Shown: positions 20,188 to 31,830 of the stretch, piece after piece
How the letters are laid out: each line of letters opens with the position of its first letter
Numbering within the stretch: position 1 is the stretch's first letter
Origin: Zygnema cylindricum
Taxonomy: Eukaryota > Streptophyta > Zygnematophyceae > Zygnematales > Zygnemataceae
NCBI GenBank assembly: GCA_037447655.1
Contig: JBBHKE010001973.1
Coordinates: 525,954-589,953 of the forward strand
Reading direction: 5' to 3'
Length of the DNA stretch: 64,000 nucleotides
The notes under the pieces: model-generated
Databases searched by the model: none
What the model saw: the letters and a program-made list of their open reading frames with translations, nothing else
Told to the model about the DNA's origin: nothing
Made by a program: the position numbers and the translations under genes

Positions 20188-20290
20188 CCGCCTACCAAAG
20201 GCCTACCATAAAAATGCCTACATTTGAACTATGATCTGAACCATAGTTCAAAAGTAGGCGTTTTTTGGTAGGCCTTTTGTAGGTCGCCTT
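20188..20290. repeat. About 100-bp foldback hairpin
   Basis: Arms of about 45 bp (20190-20233 and 20243-20288) pair at roughly 85%, with an 8-nt loop (atctgaac region). Perfect inner arms: TTTGAACTATG / CATAGTTCAAA. A single arm-like phrase recurs at 20686-20702 (CCTACTTTTGAACTATG). Confidence 0.7.
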
Positions 20291-20291
20291 T

Positions 20292-20466
20292 AGCGTAAGT
20301 TGTGTTACGGGCTTTCCATGTGATCTTCTTAGATCGCTACTATCATCAACAACCATCCGATCTTCCGAATCTGACGATAGTCCTATCGTAAGTTGTGTTA
20401 TAAGCTTGTCATGTGATCTTCTTAGATCGTTACTTTCATCAACGACCGTCAGATCGTCCGAAACTT
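20292..20466. repeat. Tandem duplication, about 94-bp period
   Basis: CGTAAGTTGTGTTA...GTGATCTTCTTAGATCG...ATCATCAAC occurs at about 20293-20370 and again at 20387-20465. Confidence 0.75.
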
Positions 20467-21141
20467 ATGGTTTAAATAAAAAGTCGTTCAAAACTCACAG
20501 AAAAAGATTTTTTTTGTCCGTTTTTTTTTTCAAATTTAGACATGACGTTTAATTCTTTATCAATCCATGTGCAACTCAACCATGTTACTATTTTATTTCA
20601 TTTTTCGGCCAATAGAATATGGGTCTTAAGGCCATATTGTATGTTTTGCATACAATAAGCATATTGTATTGGCGTACGGTCACCTACTTTTGAACTATGC
20701 TTTGAACCGCAGTCGGTATAAAATACGAATTAGGGTTTTGCAGCATAGTACTGTACTGTAATTTTTGGTAGCATACAAAAGAAGAAAGAGGTCAAAACGT
20801 TTTTCTCCTGCCCGGTTATTTGAACAGAGTAGCAAACATTTTTTGACAAGATGAATAAAGCCAAAAGCACCTTTTTGTCTTTTGAAACAGTATTTACTAT
20901 TTAGTTATGATAATAAGGAGTACGGTTAAAGGTGCAGTTATAATACAAAAAGGTTATGTAAAATGATAGTAAGTACATTAAGTACATAAAATATGAGTAA
21001 AACACAAACAATTAAACTTAGAGAAGTAATTCGTACACGAAAAATGAAAAGAAAATAATTAAAAGTTAGAAATAAAATAAAATAGAAAGTAAATTGCTGA
21101 AAAGTAAAAAAAAAGTAAGTTTACAGTACATAAAAATTACA
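20467..21141. other. Nothing recognised
   Basis: AT-rich sequence without a convincing frame. Confidence 0.4.
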
Positions 21142-21941
21142 TTAGGGCGTGTTCCCATGTAACCGATATGTTGAAACGTTATATTGAAATTTAGCGTTGA
21201 TTTTTCGATGTACTATTCAAAGTGTACCCATGGGCGTGTCCCCACGTTACCAATATTTTGAAACGTTATTTTGGAATTTAGCGCTAACTTTACGGTGTAC
21301 TTTTCAAAGTGTGTCTATGTTAATCGTTACTTCCGCATTCATTATTTTGAATATGTGGCAGTTGTACACGTCACCAATACTTGCGACACCTGTAGATGCC
21401 AACAAACTGCTGACATTTGTAGACGCCAACGATCTCGGAACAAACTGCGGACGTTTGTACGCCGCAAAGAGCTCCTGACATATTTGGACAATTGTTGACG
21501 CCAACTGTCATTTGTTGACGCCCACACGTGAAAGACATAAGCAATCGCCTACGTCTACAAAATGACATTTGTAGACGCCCACGAGTGGACAACATAAGCA
21601 AACGGACAAACATTTTTTTTTCATGTATTCTCCCAACTGCAAAAAAACAAATGAAAACTTTTGACGCTTGCAACCCAGGCTTTCTATTTGTCAATAGGGT
21701 AGTATTTTGATTAAAAGCAGGTCGCGATTTGATTCCAGTGCAAGTGTGAAGATGAGCTGGAAGTGGGTCGCGATGATAATACTGCCAAATCGCCGTACCT
21801 TTCAAGTTCCAAGATGACGTAAAATGTATTTGAGTTTTTGCCCATTTTTCGTACGACGTAATATTTTCAAGTAGGAAGTCCCATTTTCTGTGTAAACAAC
21901 GGAAAAAAACCCTTACTTGAACACATGGGGACACGCCCTAA
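21142..21941. mobile_element. 800-bp terminal-inverted-repeat element, superfamily unclear
   Basis: TTAGGGCGTGTTCCCATGT at the left and ACATGGGGACACGCCCTAA at the right are inverse with one mismatch. An 87-bp tandem copy of the left subterminus lies at 21232-21315. The interior has several (T)TTGTAGACGCCCAC-like words between 21390 and 21590. No clear target duplication and no transposase, so it is non-autonomous. Confidence 0.7.
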
Positions 21942-22341
21942 GTCGCAAACATGAAAATTGATTAGCCCAATTTCTTGCACGGATCCGAAATTAGACTTGT
22001 AAAAGCAGACGTGAATTTTATTTTCCCACATATATTTTTCTTCCCGCGCTTCAATCTCTTTTTGTTTGCAATAGCCAGGCGATGAAATACGAATGGCCAA
22101 TAGAAGGACCCCCTTCATCAGGTCATCGCGCAAAAGCTAAGCGTTTTATGACCCGAACATGTCCCATGGGCCGGTCCCTGCCTGTTCATTCCATCCGGGG
22201 AAAAGCCACAGTCGCCAGCGTGGCAATGGTTGACCATGCGAATGTGCCGGCGTCGCGCCGCATGCGATTCCATTCCCGTGTATGGCGATCGCGAACTTTG
22301 CCATAGTGCACCGTATACAACTATAACACACTGTCATTAAC
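21942..22341. other. Nothing recognised
   Basis: Moderate GC sequence with short frames only. Confidence 0.4.
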
Positions 22342-22343
22342 TA

Positions 22344-22875
22344 CACCGCGAATCGTTATTAGTGTCAAAGTTTAAATAGTGTTGAATAAAATTTACCGTA
22401 ATTGATGATAATTTAGAATTTGAAAAAAAAAAAAAGTGTATTCTAAATTTGGCGTTAATGCTAATTTGGAACAACAAAAATGGAATATTTTCTGTACGAT
22501 TATATACATTAGTGTATGTATCCGTACAAAATATTAGAAATCGTACGCAGTCGTGAAATTTAAATAGCCGTACATGTCAGACTAATTTACGTGTCATACT
22601 AATTCCGTTGTTTGAGGCACGTTCCTATCCGTGCGCGTCTGATTTAATTCGTTTTTGTAATATTTTCACTTGAAAAGGTACATCTATGTACGGTCTGACA
22701 TAGACCGTACACCACACTATTTAGATATTGTTGCACTTTCGTTCTTTACGCTATTTTGTACGGTACCTTAATTAACGTCAAGGAAAAATTAATATCATGT
22801 ATCCTATTTGAGGAAAAAAATCAAATTTTTAAGAGCCCAAATTAGAGTTGTCGACACTAATAATGATTCGCGGTG
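22344..22875. repeat. CACCG-family MITE M7, 532 bp
   Basis: CACCGCGAATCGTTATTAGTG at the left and CACTAATAATGATTCGCGGTG at the right; TA on both sides. The interior includes GTCTGACATNGACCGTACACC shared with M3/M6. Confidence 0.8.
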
Positions 22876-22897
22876 TATAGTTATGTACAGTACTGTA

Positions 22898-23114
22898 CAC
22901 CGTGAATCGTTATTCGCGTAAAGGTTTCTTTAGCGTGTAGGAACAATTACCGTTATTTACGCTAATTGAAAATTTGGAAATTTTCAACGAAATCCTTTAT
23001 TATAATTAGGAATTAGGGTTTTTCTTAAATAGTGTGGATAATTCTATTTGAGAATTTGAAAAAAAATAAAGGTACCTTAAATAGCGTCCTTTGCGCCAAT
23101 ACCGATTCACGGTG
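22898..23114. repeat. CACCG-family MITE M8, 217 bp
   Basis: CACCGTGAATCGTTATTCGCG at the left and GATTCACGGTG at the right; TA flanks. The interior resembles M1. It sits 22 bp from M7. Confidence 0.8.
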
Positions 23115-23141
23115 TACTGTACTGTACAGTACAGTACAGTA

Positions 23142-23626
23142 CACCGTGAATCGCTATTAGCGTAATATAATAGATAGCGTAATGAAACAATTTGCGTACT
23201 TTACGGTAAATTGGGTTTTTTAGGGTACACAATGATACTAATTTATCATTCACTCCAATTTGTAAATTGTTTTGTAATAATTGTCGGACCATAATATCTA
23301 AACACTAAAATATGTGTGTGTACGGAATTGTTCAAATCTTACGGCCTTTTTCATTCGGCCTTTTTTTCAGAGCACATTTTCGTGCGCGCGCGACGGCGTA
23401 AATATTTTTTCTGTACTTTTTTAATAATGTACGTAATAGTACGGATATGACAGTTCGTACACCACACTATTTAATAGGTCACTAAATTACAGTTATGAAC
23501 CGTATTGAGCGGAGTACCTCAAATAACGTTCAGAAACATTTAGCGTACTTTATTCTATTTGAGAATTTGCCGTAAAAAAAGAGGTACCCCAATTAGTGTC
23601 ATGTACGCTAATAGCTATTCATGGTG
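23142..23626. repeat. CACCG-family MITE M9, 485 bp
   Basis: CACCGTGAATCGCTATTAGCG at the left and CGCTAATAGCTATTCATGGTG at the right; TA flanks. Separated from M8 by 27 bp of ACTGTACAGTA-type palindrome. Confidence 0.8.
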
Positions 23627-23639
23627 TAGTGTAGAGTAA

Positions 23640-23866
23640 ACCGTGTATCCCTATTAGAGTTAATGATTTTTTTCCCGCTTAAAGCATATTTTTGCCGTAC
23701 GCGCTTGTTTGATTATGGATTTGACGGTGACGATTAAAATTCAAGATTCTCACCTTCCCATCGGCGGTCTCCATATGAAAATCGGACAAGTGTGTACGGA
23801 GAAAATATGTTTTAAGTGACGAAAAAATTATTAACCCGAAAAGCAATACAAGGTGTACTTCACTGG
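23640..23866. repeat. Palindromic MITE family X, copy 3
   Basis: Begins ACCGTGTATCCCTATTAGAG and ends AATACAAGGTGTAC. Shares CAAGATTCTCACCTTC and GGCGGTCTCCATA with X2. Confidence 0.55.
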
Positions 23867-26415
23867 TGCAGGAAACGTGGCAGGTTGTTGGTTCACTTCC
23901 TTTAAGTAGGGCTGCTAACCCTATTTTGTTATTTTCGGCCCAAAAAAATCATTACCAAGATTTAATATCATTAACTCGCATATCGAACTCGTCAAAGAAC
24001 ACGGCTTGAGTTCGCGGGTTATAGCGTCGCAGCAAAAGTTCGCTACAGTCGCAAAGGACCGAAAATACACTTTGACTTCAGAGTGAAACTACATCGGCAA
24101 AATGTCAAAGCCAATAAGAAAGAGCTGGAATCGCCATTACGTAGATTGATTGGTCAGAAAGGAATCACATGCGGTTCCTTCCACCCGTCGCAGCCTGGTA
24201 CTCCGACACCTGTGCTCTCGTCCAAAAAGGTTTCAATGATACCGTTTGCCACTTGGCTTCGTTAAGTCTGTTCTCACGTGATTGGCTCCCGTAGTATAAA
24301 GTACCTAAACTGGAATCTTGAAATTCTGCTACATTAACAGCAAAGGTGATTTGGCTCTGAGCTTGTCGCTTGTGGGAGATGCTGGTACGTGTCAAACGAC
24401 TTGTGGTAGTTAAAGTCCACCGTGGATCCAACATTGCCGTCGTGGCGTGCAGCCTATGGAAGATGCAATTGGAATCTTTTGTTCCAAAGCATCAGATCAA
24501 TCCAGCGTGGACTCGGCATCCTGGAGCTGCAAGGCGTGTTCCGCCCAGAAATTACATCATCGCAGTTAAAATCAAAACATACGTATCAGTAAGAATTGAG
24601 TATCGCATAACAGCGTCATATCATATATTGCAACTACCAAATGTATTGATTCCTGAAAACGCGCTCTTCCCTATTTAACATGCGGCCCGTAATGGTGAAG
24701 CTTTTTATCTCGAGTATTTTAGGGATACGAGTCCTAAATTAGTACAAAAAACAAAGACATCAAGTATTCACGGTTTAATAATGTACCGATTCTAATAATA
24801 TCGAATCTTCTGGCAACATTCTGTACATAACTACGCTATTTTGTACGCCTATCCGTGATTCAAATTAGACAAATTGTATAAAACGAAAACAGTACGCTGC
24901 ATAGTAAAGAAAGCTGCAATGATCGGCAATCCGACATTTTCCGCTACTTATTGTATGTTCCGAGCATCTAACAACAAAAGTGTCTCATTTACTCCGTACT
25001 ATTTCCTGTGATGATAGCAGGAACGCCAGTGATGACAAACCCTGATTCAAACTCGCAGAAAAAAGATTATAGAATCAGGACTGGCGCAGAGGTTGGAGAT
25101 ATCATTTGAAGTGTACTTGTTCCGAAGTGCAAGCATCTTCCAGCAACATGCTGCTGGGAAGGAATCTCCTGCCAGAATTGAAGCCTTTCAGCAAAAAGTT
25201 TCATGGCGGTCAAAAGAAAACCTATTTTGCTGCTTAGTAATAAACATCCATGGATGAATTGACCTAGTCTAGTTTCACATCTCACATTAGATTCTTTTCA
25301 TGCAAAAGTTTCTGCACACATTATCAATTGTCGGTTTTCTAATTCCTTCACCAATTACCACCAAAGTTTTTTTTTTTTTTTTAATTACTCTGATTGCTGG
25401 ATTATAGTGTCATTTTCTCTCAATTCCGGATCTATCTTTCTTTTTTCTTTTCTCAAACTTGTGTTGTAGATGCTACATTTGACCAGCAAAGGAAAGTGAA
25501 TTCGGTTAGAATCAAGTAAATTTCCCACTTTTTATGCAAATTCTTCTCAATTTTTGTCTATTCCAGCTCTAGTTGCCCGAAGTAAACATTTTTTTTATCT
25601 CCTCTCTGTAATGTACTAAAAAAGCCGATTTTAAACCCTAACTTTGGGAAAAAAACTTTTTTTTGGATACACAATCGTTTTGTTGTGTCAAATTTGGTAC
25701 TTTTAGAGATTTTCTTAATCCATCTTGCGCTCTTAAACCTCTGGACGTCTTCATATCTCAGTTGTAGTCTCGATTTTTGCAAGAAAATTGCAATCTCTTT
25801 TAAAATTGCTGTTAGTTGAGAACTCCTCGCTCTCAATTTCGACTAATCTGTATCATAAGGTGTGTTTTTTTTATTAATTAAGATGAATCGTGAGATTGTT
25901 AATCTATCCTGAGACCGTTAATCTACTATTGATTTAATATCTGGATTGATTGGCATATTGATGGGTTAAACTAAGTGTTGAGTGACTAATGGTTGATTGA
26001 TTCAAACTCTAAATTCCCTGATATTTTTAGATCCGGATTTTGGAACTGATTTTCTTCTTATCGCTGGAGTCTTTGTTTTGAAAATTTTGTGAAGTTTTTG
26101 CTAGAATTGATCACAATTTTGAGGAATTTCTCCCAGAAGTTACTCTGAGAAATGGTTTTTGTTTTTTATTATTCTGTGAAGGTGAATTTATTATCTGTTG
26201 AAGGTCTATCCATCAGGTCCCTCAAATTTCGTGCAATTTTTGTCCTACTGTCTGGCCTATTAAGTGACATTTCTGTGTCCGTGATATGGAATTTGCCTGC
26301 TTAATCGTGCTTAAGGTTGTAGTTAAAATGCGATTACTATCTGTCGGTCTTTTTTTTCGGATTTTCTGCTTTTAGATCATGAAATTGGTTTCAATTTTTT
26401 TTATTTTTTTGGCAG
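23867..26415 (+). other. Upstream region of the PLATZ gene, probable 5' UTR intron
   Basis: No gene recognised. A 90-codon minus frame at 24434-24165 (contains YYGSQSRENRLNEAKW) and one at 25285-25067 have no known motif. A T-rich run ending TTGGCAG at 26415, just before the PLATZ ATG, indicates a 5' UTR intron ending there; its first exon could not be placed. Confidence 0.4.
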
Positions 26416-26417
26416 AT

Positions 26418-29007
26418 ATGTTGCTGTCGGATGAAATGATGCAAATTCCGGACCTCGAAGTCTGTCCAGTATTTTCTGTAAGCTCTTCTCTCTCTTTTTT
26501 CTCTTTTCTATTCTCTTTTCTTCTTTGGTCTGCACCAGTATTACATTCTTGTCCTTCACTTTCAGACTGCCAATTATTGTGTATGTACTGCTCTCTCTCT
26601 CTCTCTTTCTTTCTCTCTCTCTCTCTCTCTCTCGCTTAGTCAGTCCAATGTACTTAATTTATTAGGTCAAACCGCGACTGTTCGAGTATAATTTTTTTGT
26701 CAGCTTCTGATTGTTTTTCAAAATGAAATTTGTATCAACGTTGGTTGTTGCTATTATTGTTTCTTACAGAGGAAATTGATGGAATGTGGCAGGTGGATGA
26801 GGTTATGAATGTTCCGCAAGGTAGACCAGAATGGCTCCATGGTCTTTTGACGGCAAAATTTTTTACTGGTTGTCAACGTCACGCGGTTTCCAAAAAAAAC
26901 GAAAGAAACATTTATTGTGTGGATTGCACAGACTGTGTCTGTCAACACTGTCTTGACAGTCATTCTAGACACAGGCTTTTGCAGGTAAAATACTGAAAAA
27001 AGAAATTAAAATTCCCTCAACTAACATTTAAATTTTGTTTGGTTGGACTTAATCTTTTGCATATTAAAAGGTTTGGGTGTTAGTTTATATTGTTTGTCCC
27101 CTAATTCTGTGCCAGTTTCTTGCATTATCTGCATTTAGGTTTCAGGTTCCGGTACTGCTTGTATTAGACATTTCATTTTATTGCAAAGTGGAGTTATTGA
27201 TTTTGTTGATAGGTTTCAATGCTGGTCAGCTGTTTATTGTCCATTTTATGTATGTTAGTTTGGATTTTGTTTCAGAAAATTTATATTGTAAAATGGATTG
27301 TAAGGAATGGAGGCAATGTATTTGGTCTTAGATGATTCGGTTTACATTTCTGCCGTTGTTGTAAATTTGTCCAAAGAGAATTATTCACTGAAATTTTGTT
27401 GGATGCTATAACATTTACATGCTCTAATTTGCTGTTTTTTTAAAGATGTAAAGATATAAATGAAGTAAGATGTACGTCATTTTTCTTGTGCTCTCGTAGT
27501 TTTACTTTGAGTTTGATGGTTTGTAGCATCCATTATGTTTTAATTTTTGTTTGAAATATTTTTTCTTTCCATCATCTGACTGACATTGTCGCTTTTGCCT
27601 CTTTTTTCCCTCAGATCCGACGTTATGTTTATCATGATGTTGTCCGTCTTCAGGATATTACAAAACTTGTTGATTGCTGTGGTGTTCAGGTGGGTTTTTT
27701 TTTTTTGAAAAGTTTACTTTTTTTTTTCTATATTCGTTCAACTTTTTTGTTTCCATGTTTTTATTTGAGGTCAGACTTTCTTTTGCCACTCTTTTGCCAC
27801 TCTTTTGCCCTTTATGACGTGCTGAGAAACTGTGAGGATAAGTAGGCAGGCATTCTGCTTGCTAGTTTTGCTTCATTTCACTGTGTTTTTCTATGTTTTC
27901 TGGTTTTTTTTTTTTTTATGATTTCTCATTGTTTAGTTTTATTTTCTGTTTCTGATGTGTTTCTCTTCCTCTCAATGCTTTCTGCCTCAGACGTATGTTA
28001 TGAATATTGGTCTCCATCCTTCAACGTGTTTCCTTTATGCCTTTGCTTAAGGATCTTTATGGTTTTCAACTGTTTTTTACGATTAAGGTTAATTTTCGGT
28101 ATCTGATGTCTGTCGATTCTTTTTTTTCTGCTGCAGACATATATTATCAACAGCGCTAAAGTGGTGTTCTTAAATCAACGGCCGCAGCCGCGTCCGACGA
28201 AAGGATGCAACAGTTGTGAAACCTGTGAAAGAACTCTTCAGGGAGAATATCGTTATTGTTCTCTTTGCTGCAAAGTAAGTGTAAAATCTAGTCACAATTT
28301 TTTTTTTAGGTTTTTTAGGGGTTTTCAGGATCTTTTGTTCTCTTTTCTGCTAAGTTTACAATCTTTGAAAGCGTCACAGGTTAAACTCAAAACTTTTTTG
28401 AAGTAATGTCTTTTTGAGCTATGGTGATGCAAATGACTTATCAGTTCTCCACTCTTTTGTGTTTTTTTTTCGTTGACGACTTAAGGTGATCCGCTTTAAG
28501 ATGGTATTGAAAGATGCGTGCTTCCTAATTGGATCTTTTTGCAAAAATATGATATTTATTCTAGATGTGAGATTTCTTTTCTTTGAAACGTGTCTCACTT
28601 TTTCTCCTGTCTTAACATACCTTTTCTCTCTTTTGTCTTTTTTACAGGTGGATGCAGTGATGAAATCCGAGTCTGGAATCGGTCACATTCTCCACCGATG
28701 TACCTCCCTCCCTTCGTTGGAAATCCGAATGCCTTCACCGATTTGCATAAAGAGGAGCTCCAGTGAAGCAGAAATGATGGAAACTGAGGGAGTTACTTCG
28801 GGGTCGAGTTTGGAAAACCCTGAATCGACATCGTCAGGAATATCCAATGGAAATGATGAAGGAGTTTATTACACGTCTTCTACAAATTTTTTTGTGGCGC
28901 CGAAAAAAAGCAGAACTATTCGTTTTGTTACTCAGCCCTATCCAAAACAAGAACTTTCTCCACGAAACAGAAGAAAAGGAACTCCTCAACGGTCTCCTGC
29001 CTTCTGA
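26418..29007 (+). CDS. PLATZ zinc-binding transcription factor, five coding exons
   Basis: PLATZ proteins are plant-specific zinc-dependent DNA-binding proteins that repress AT-rich promoters (family knowledge). Exons: 26418-26477, 26772-26984, 27615-27689, 28137-28274 and 28648-29007, all joined in phase 0 with GT...AG introns. The acceptor of exon 2 could also be 26770, but 26772 keeps the frame. The product is 281 residues. Exon 2 has [15 protein letters not shown] and then the full zinc pattern: C-x2-H, 11 residues, C-x2-C, 4 residues, C-x2-C, 3 residues, H-x2-H. Exon 3 has [14 protein letters not shown]. Exon 4 has [25 protein letters not shown] and YCSLCCK. The last exon holds a long Ser/Glu-rich tail (about 110 residues) with basic patches near the end. 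The length is usual for the family and no lesion is seen, so the gene looks functional. Confidence 0.93.
26584..26636 (+). repeat. CT microsatellite in PLATZ intron 1
   Basis: (CT)n with a few interruptions, inside the first coding intron. Confidence 0.9.
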
Positions 29008-31379
29008 TATAACCTACTAATTCCTCTCTTCTGATTTTATAAAGTCTATCGTGCCGCATAAAAAAGGTATTTTTTCCACTTTCGGATTTTTTTCTTCTCC
29101 GAAGGTTAATGACAAGAGGACCTCCATCATTTTGTTTGTTTCTGAGCAACCAATCAGCTGATTCACGGTACAGCAACCCGAAGGTTTAAGAATTTTCTTA
29201 AAAAGTTTTGTCACTGTCGCATAGTGTACTCACTCGTCCCCCCCCCACTTTTTTTTTGTGGCTTCAAAGTCGAAACCTTGTTTTTAAGCTTTGTTATGAA
29301 CCGAAAAATGGAGCTAAATTTTTCTCTCCTCTGTATGTCTTTTGTCAAGGATTTCAGGTGTGTTGATAGTTTTGGAATTGTTTAAGATAAGGTATAGAAT
29401 GAGGTTTATTTTTCTTTTCCCGGTTTTGCATTTTTTACTTAAGGTTTTGCAACACCACAAAATTCGAATTAGAAATTAAATCTTTCTTTCAAGATGTTTG
29501 CTGCAAACAGCCATCTGGGGAGAAAACAGAATGTAGAGAAAGAGAGAGAGGAGAGGGGGAGGGAGAGGAGAGGGAGAGATGAGAGAGAGGAGGGGGGGGG
29601 GCAGAAAGAGAGAGAGAGGGAGAGAGATGTTTATGGTGCTCATGAGGTTTGTGCCTAGGGGTTGTAAGATGTAAGATATTGTAGAGTTTGGGACATTCCC
29701 CAGGTGATTCCAATTATGAGTTTTTTCAATAATCTATGTCTACATTTTATCACCACTGATTGTCTTTTTGGTCACAAACTGGGAAGAGTGATGTCTATTG
29801 GCTCTGAATATTTCTCTGCTGCATGAGATGTTTGTTAAATTATTAGTGGTTAGTAACTCCTTTGGGTCAAAAAACTTGCTATTGTTTGGATCGCTGGTGG
29901 GTGTTCGTTGGCCTGGTTGCCGCGCTGTGGTTTTTGTGAGCTGCCAGCGACTGCTCCGTGCCGCTGCACCGAGGGAGTGCACGCACCGTGGGGGATGGTG
30001 AGGGATGGCTCTGCCAATTGTTGCTGGGGCAGTGACTGCACACCTGATTGCTTTGATTGTGTTCTTTTCATTCTCTGGCACCCAATGTATATCAAAGCTG
30101 AAAGGATGGTTTATGGTTTTCAATATGGAGGGGTGTTTTGATCTATGTTGATATGGCAGTCGGTCTTCTATTAGTGATTTGCCAATTTTGCTGTTATTCT
30201 AATTTTTTGAGAGGTGTAAACCTGAAAAACCCTTGTACGACGTAAAACCACCCCGACCAAAAGAAAATCATGAATGTTAATAATATGAGGCGTCAACACT
30301 CTAGAAACCCTAGAAACCCTAAGAATCCCTGAAAACTTCTAACAAAGCCAAAAATGAAAAAAAAACCCTAGAAAAAAGGAATAAGCCAAACTTGAAATGA
30401 GCTGGATGGCAGCTTGGACACACCGGAAAACTAAAAAAATCAAAACCCTATAAAAAATAATTTATTATCAACCTTTTTTCACTTTCTAAATGTCGACGAA
30501 GCTTAAATGATGAGTTTTGAAAACAGCACACACCAAAATTGCCAACTAGCAATAGCTAGGAATTATATGAATATCCAGTCGCATGAGTTTGATTGCGTAT
30601 CAGTTCGATACGCATAAACACTACATCTTCACCTCTACTTTTTGAATTGCAATACATTGTTATCAGTACTTTGTCCAAGTGACAATCTAACTTAATAAGC
30701 CTTTCATTTTTTCCTTGTTTTTGTTTTTGTGAGCAAATGTGATCCTGGTGAGATTTACTAAAATAGATTGCTTGGTTTTGTATACAAGTTAGAAGGTATG
30801 TAAATCTTCGTTGTTACATGCTGTTTTTTTTACTCTTATTTCTTAAGGGATACAAACATTTACAACCATCCCAACAAGAAGTTCTATAACTTCATTGACA
30901 TTGTGGTGAGTTTTGCGGTAATATATTTTTGTGTTTTCCGATACGTTTTTTCATGCGTACCCAATTATCAATGCATCAAGTATCGAGAGTTCCTCTCGAC
31001 CTTATGTCAGATGTTGCTTCTTTTCTCTCGAAAACCCGCCGTTGACATATAAGCACTATTTCATCCAACCATCAATTCAAAGACATCCTATAAAAACGGT
31101 CTCAACTTGGGAAATTAACTTTAAATCTCATCCATCTAAGTATCCTGCTTGGTCATCATCCAGTATGCGCTCTTTGTTCAATCAGCCACCGCGTCAAAAC
31201 ATTTACTCCTTTTGACGACTTTCAAGCGTTAGGGCGTCCACTTGGCTTGATCTCATTGGTGCTCTTTTTTTTATCTCAACTTTAAGGTTGACCTATCGTA
31301 CATAATACCTCCCCACGTTCCTCGATTCTCAAGTAACTTTCGCTCATTCTGTAGCCCTCGACCATTGTACCTCACACGC
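29008..31379. other. PLATZ 3' flank; GA tract; nothing else recognised
   Basis: 29008 to about 29400 is probably 3' UTR. 29535-29630 is a GAGAGG-rich purine tract. AAACCCTAGAAACCCTAA words near 30300-30325 and 30365 resemble plant telo-box motifs but are too few for a telomere array. No gene found. Confidence 0.45.
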
Positions 31380-31830
31380 ATCTTGCCTCCCACACAATGT
31401 TCATGGCAACCTTTTTGACATACTCTACGAATTGCAAGGTCACAGGGAATTTTGTTGAAACTAGATATCGTGGGAGTATAATATGTGGTGGCGGAGCAAT
31501 AAGACAAATTCATCATACAACAAACACCATTCGGAGCTTTTGGTTTTCGTATCAGCAATTCAACTTTTTCGGTCTTACCTTTACGTTGTCCAATTCACTC
31601 AGATTACATGTCATCATCTTTTGAAATCGATCATGGAAAACGGTAAACTTACAAAAACACTAGCCCGCTTATATTGCAAGAGTATGAGTTCAAAATTGTC
31701 CACATGGCCGGAAAAATTCATAGAAATGTAGATTGTTTGAGGGAGAATCCTAACCCCTACACGGAGGACACCACAAAGCCAAGCAGCGGGATGACAAAGA
31801 CCCTTGGGTGATTGGCCAAGCTCGCCACGA
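31380..31830 (+). pseudogene. Decayed Gypsy RT/RNase H remnant
   Basis: Across frames the text reads FTQITCHHLLKSIMEN...LARL, then LQEYEF.IVHMAGKIHRNVDCL and NPNPYTED, the end of a Ty3/Gypsy RNase H domain. Many frame changes and no LTRs seen. Related to, but not the same family as, the Gypsy element at 46181. Confidence 0.6.

Noticed and set aside
24165-24434. Minus-strand 90-codon frame upstream of PLATZ as a gene
   Set aside because: No motif, no splice-linked neighbour and no repeat partner; not enough support.
30295-30375. Telomere-like AAACCCTA words
   Set aside because: Only a few imperfect units; not an array.
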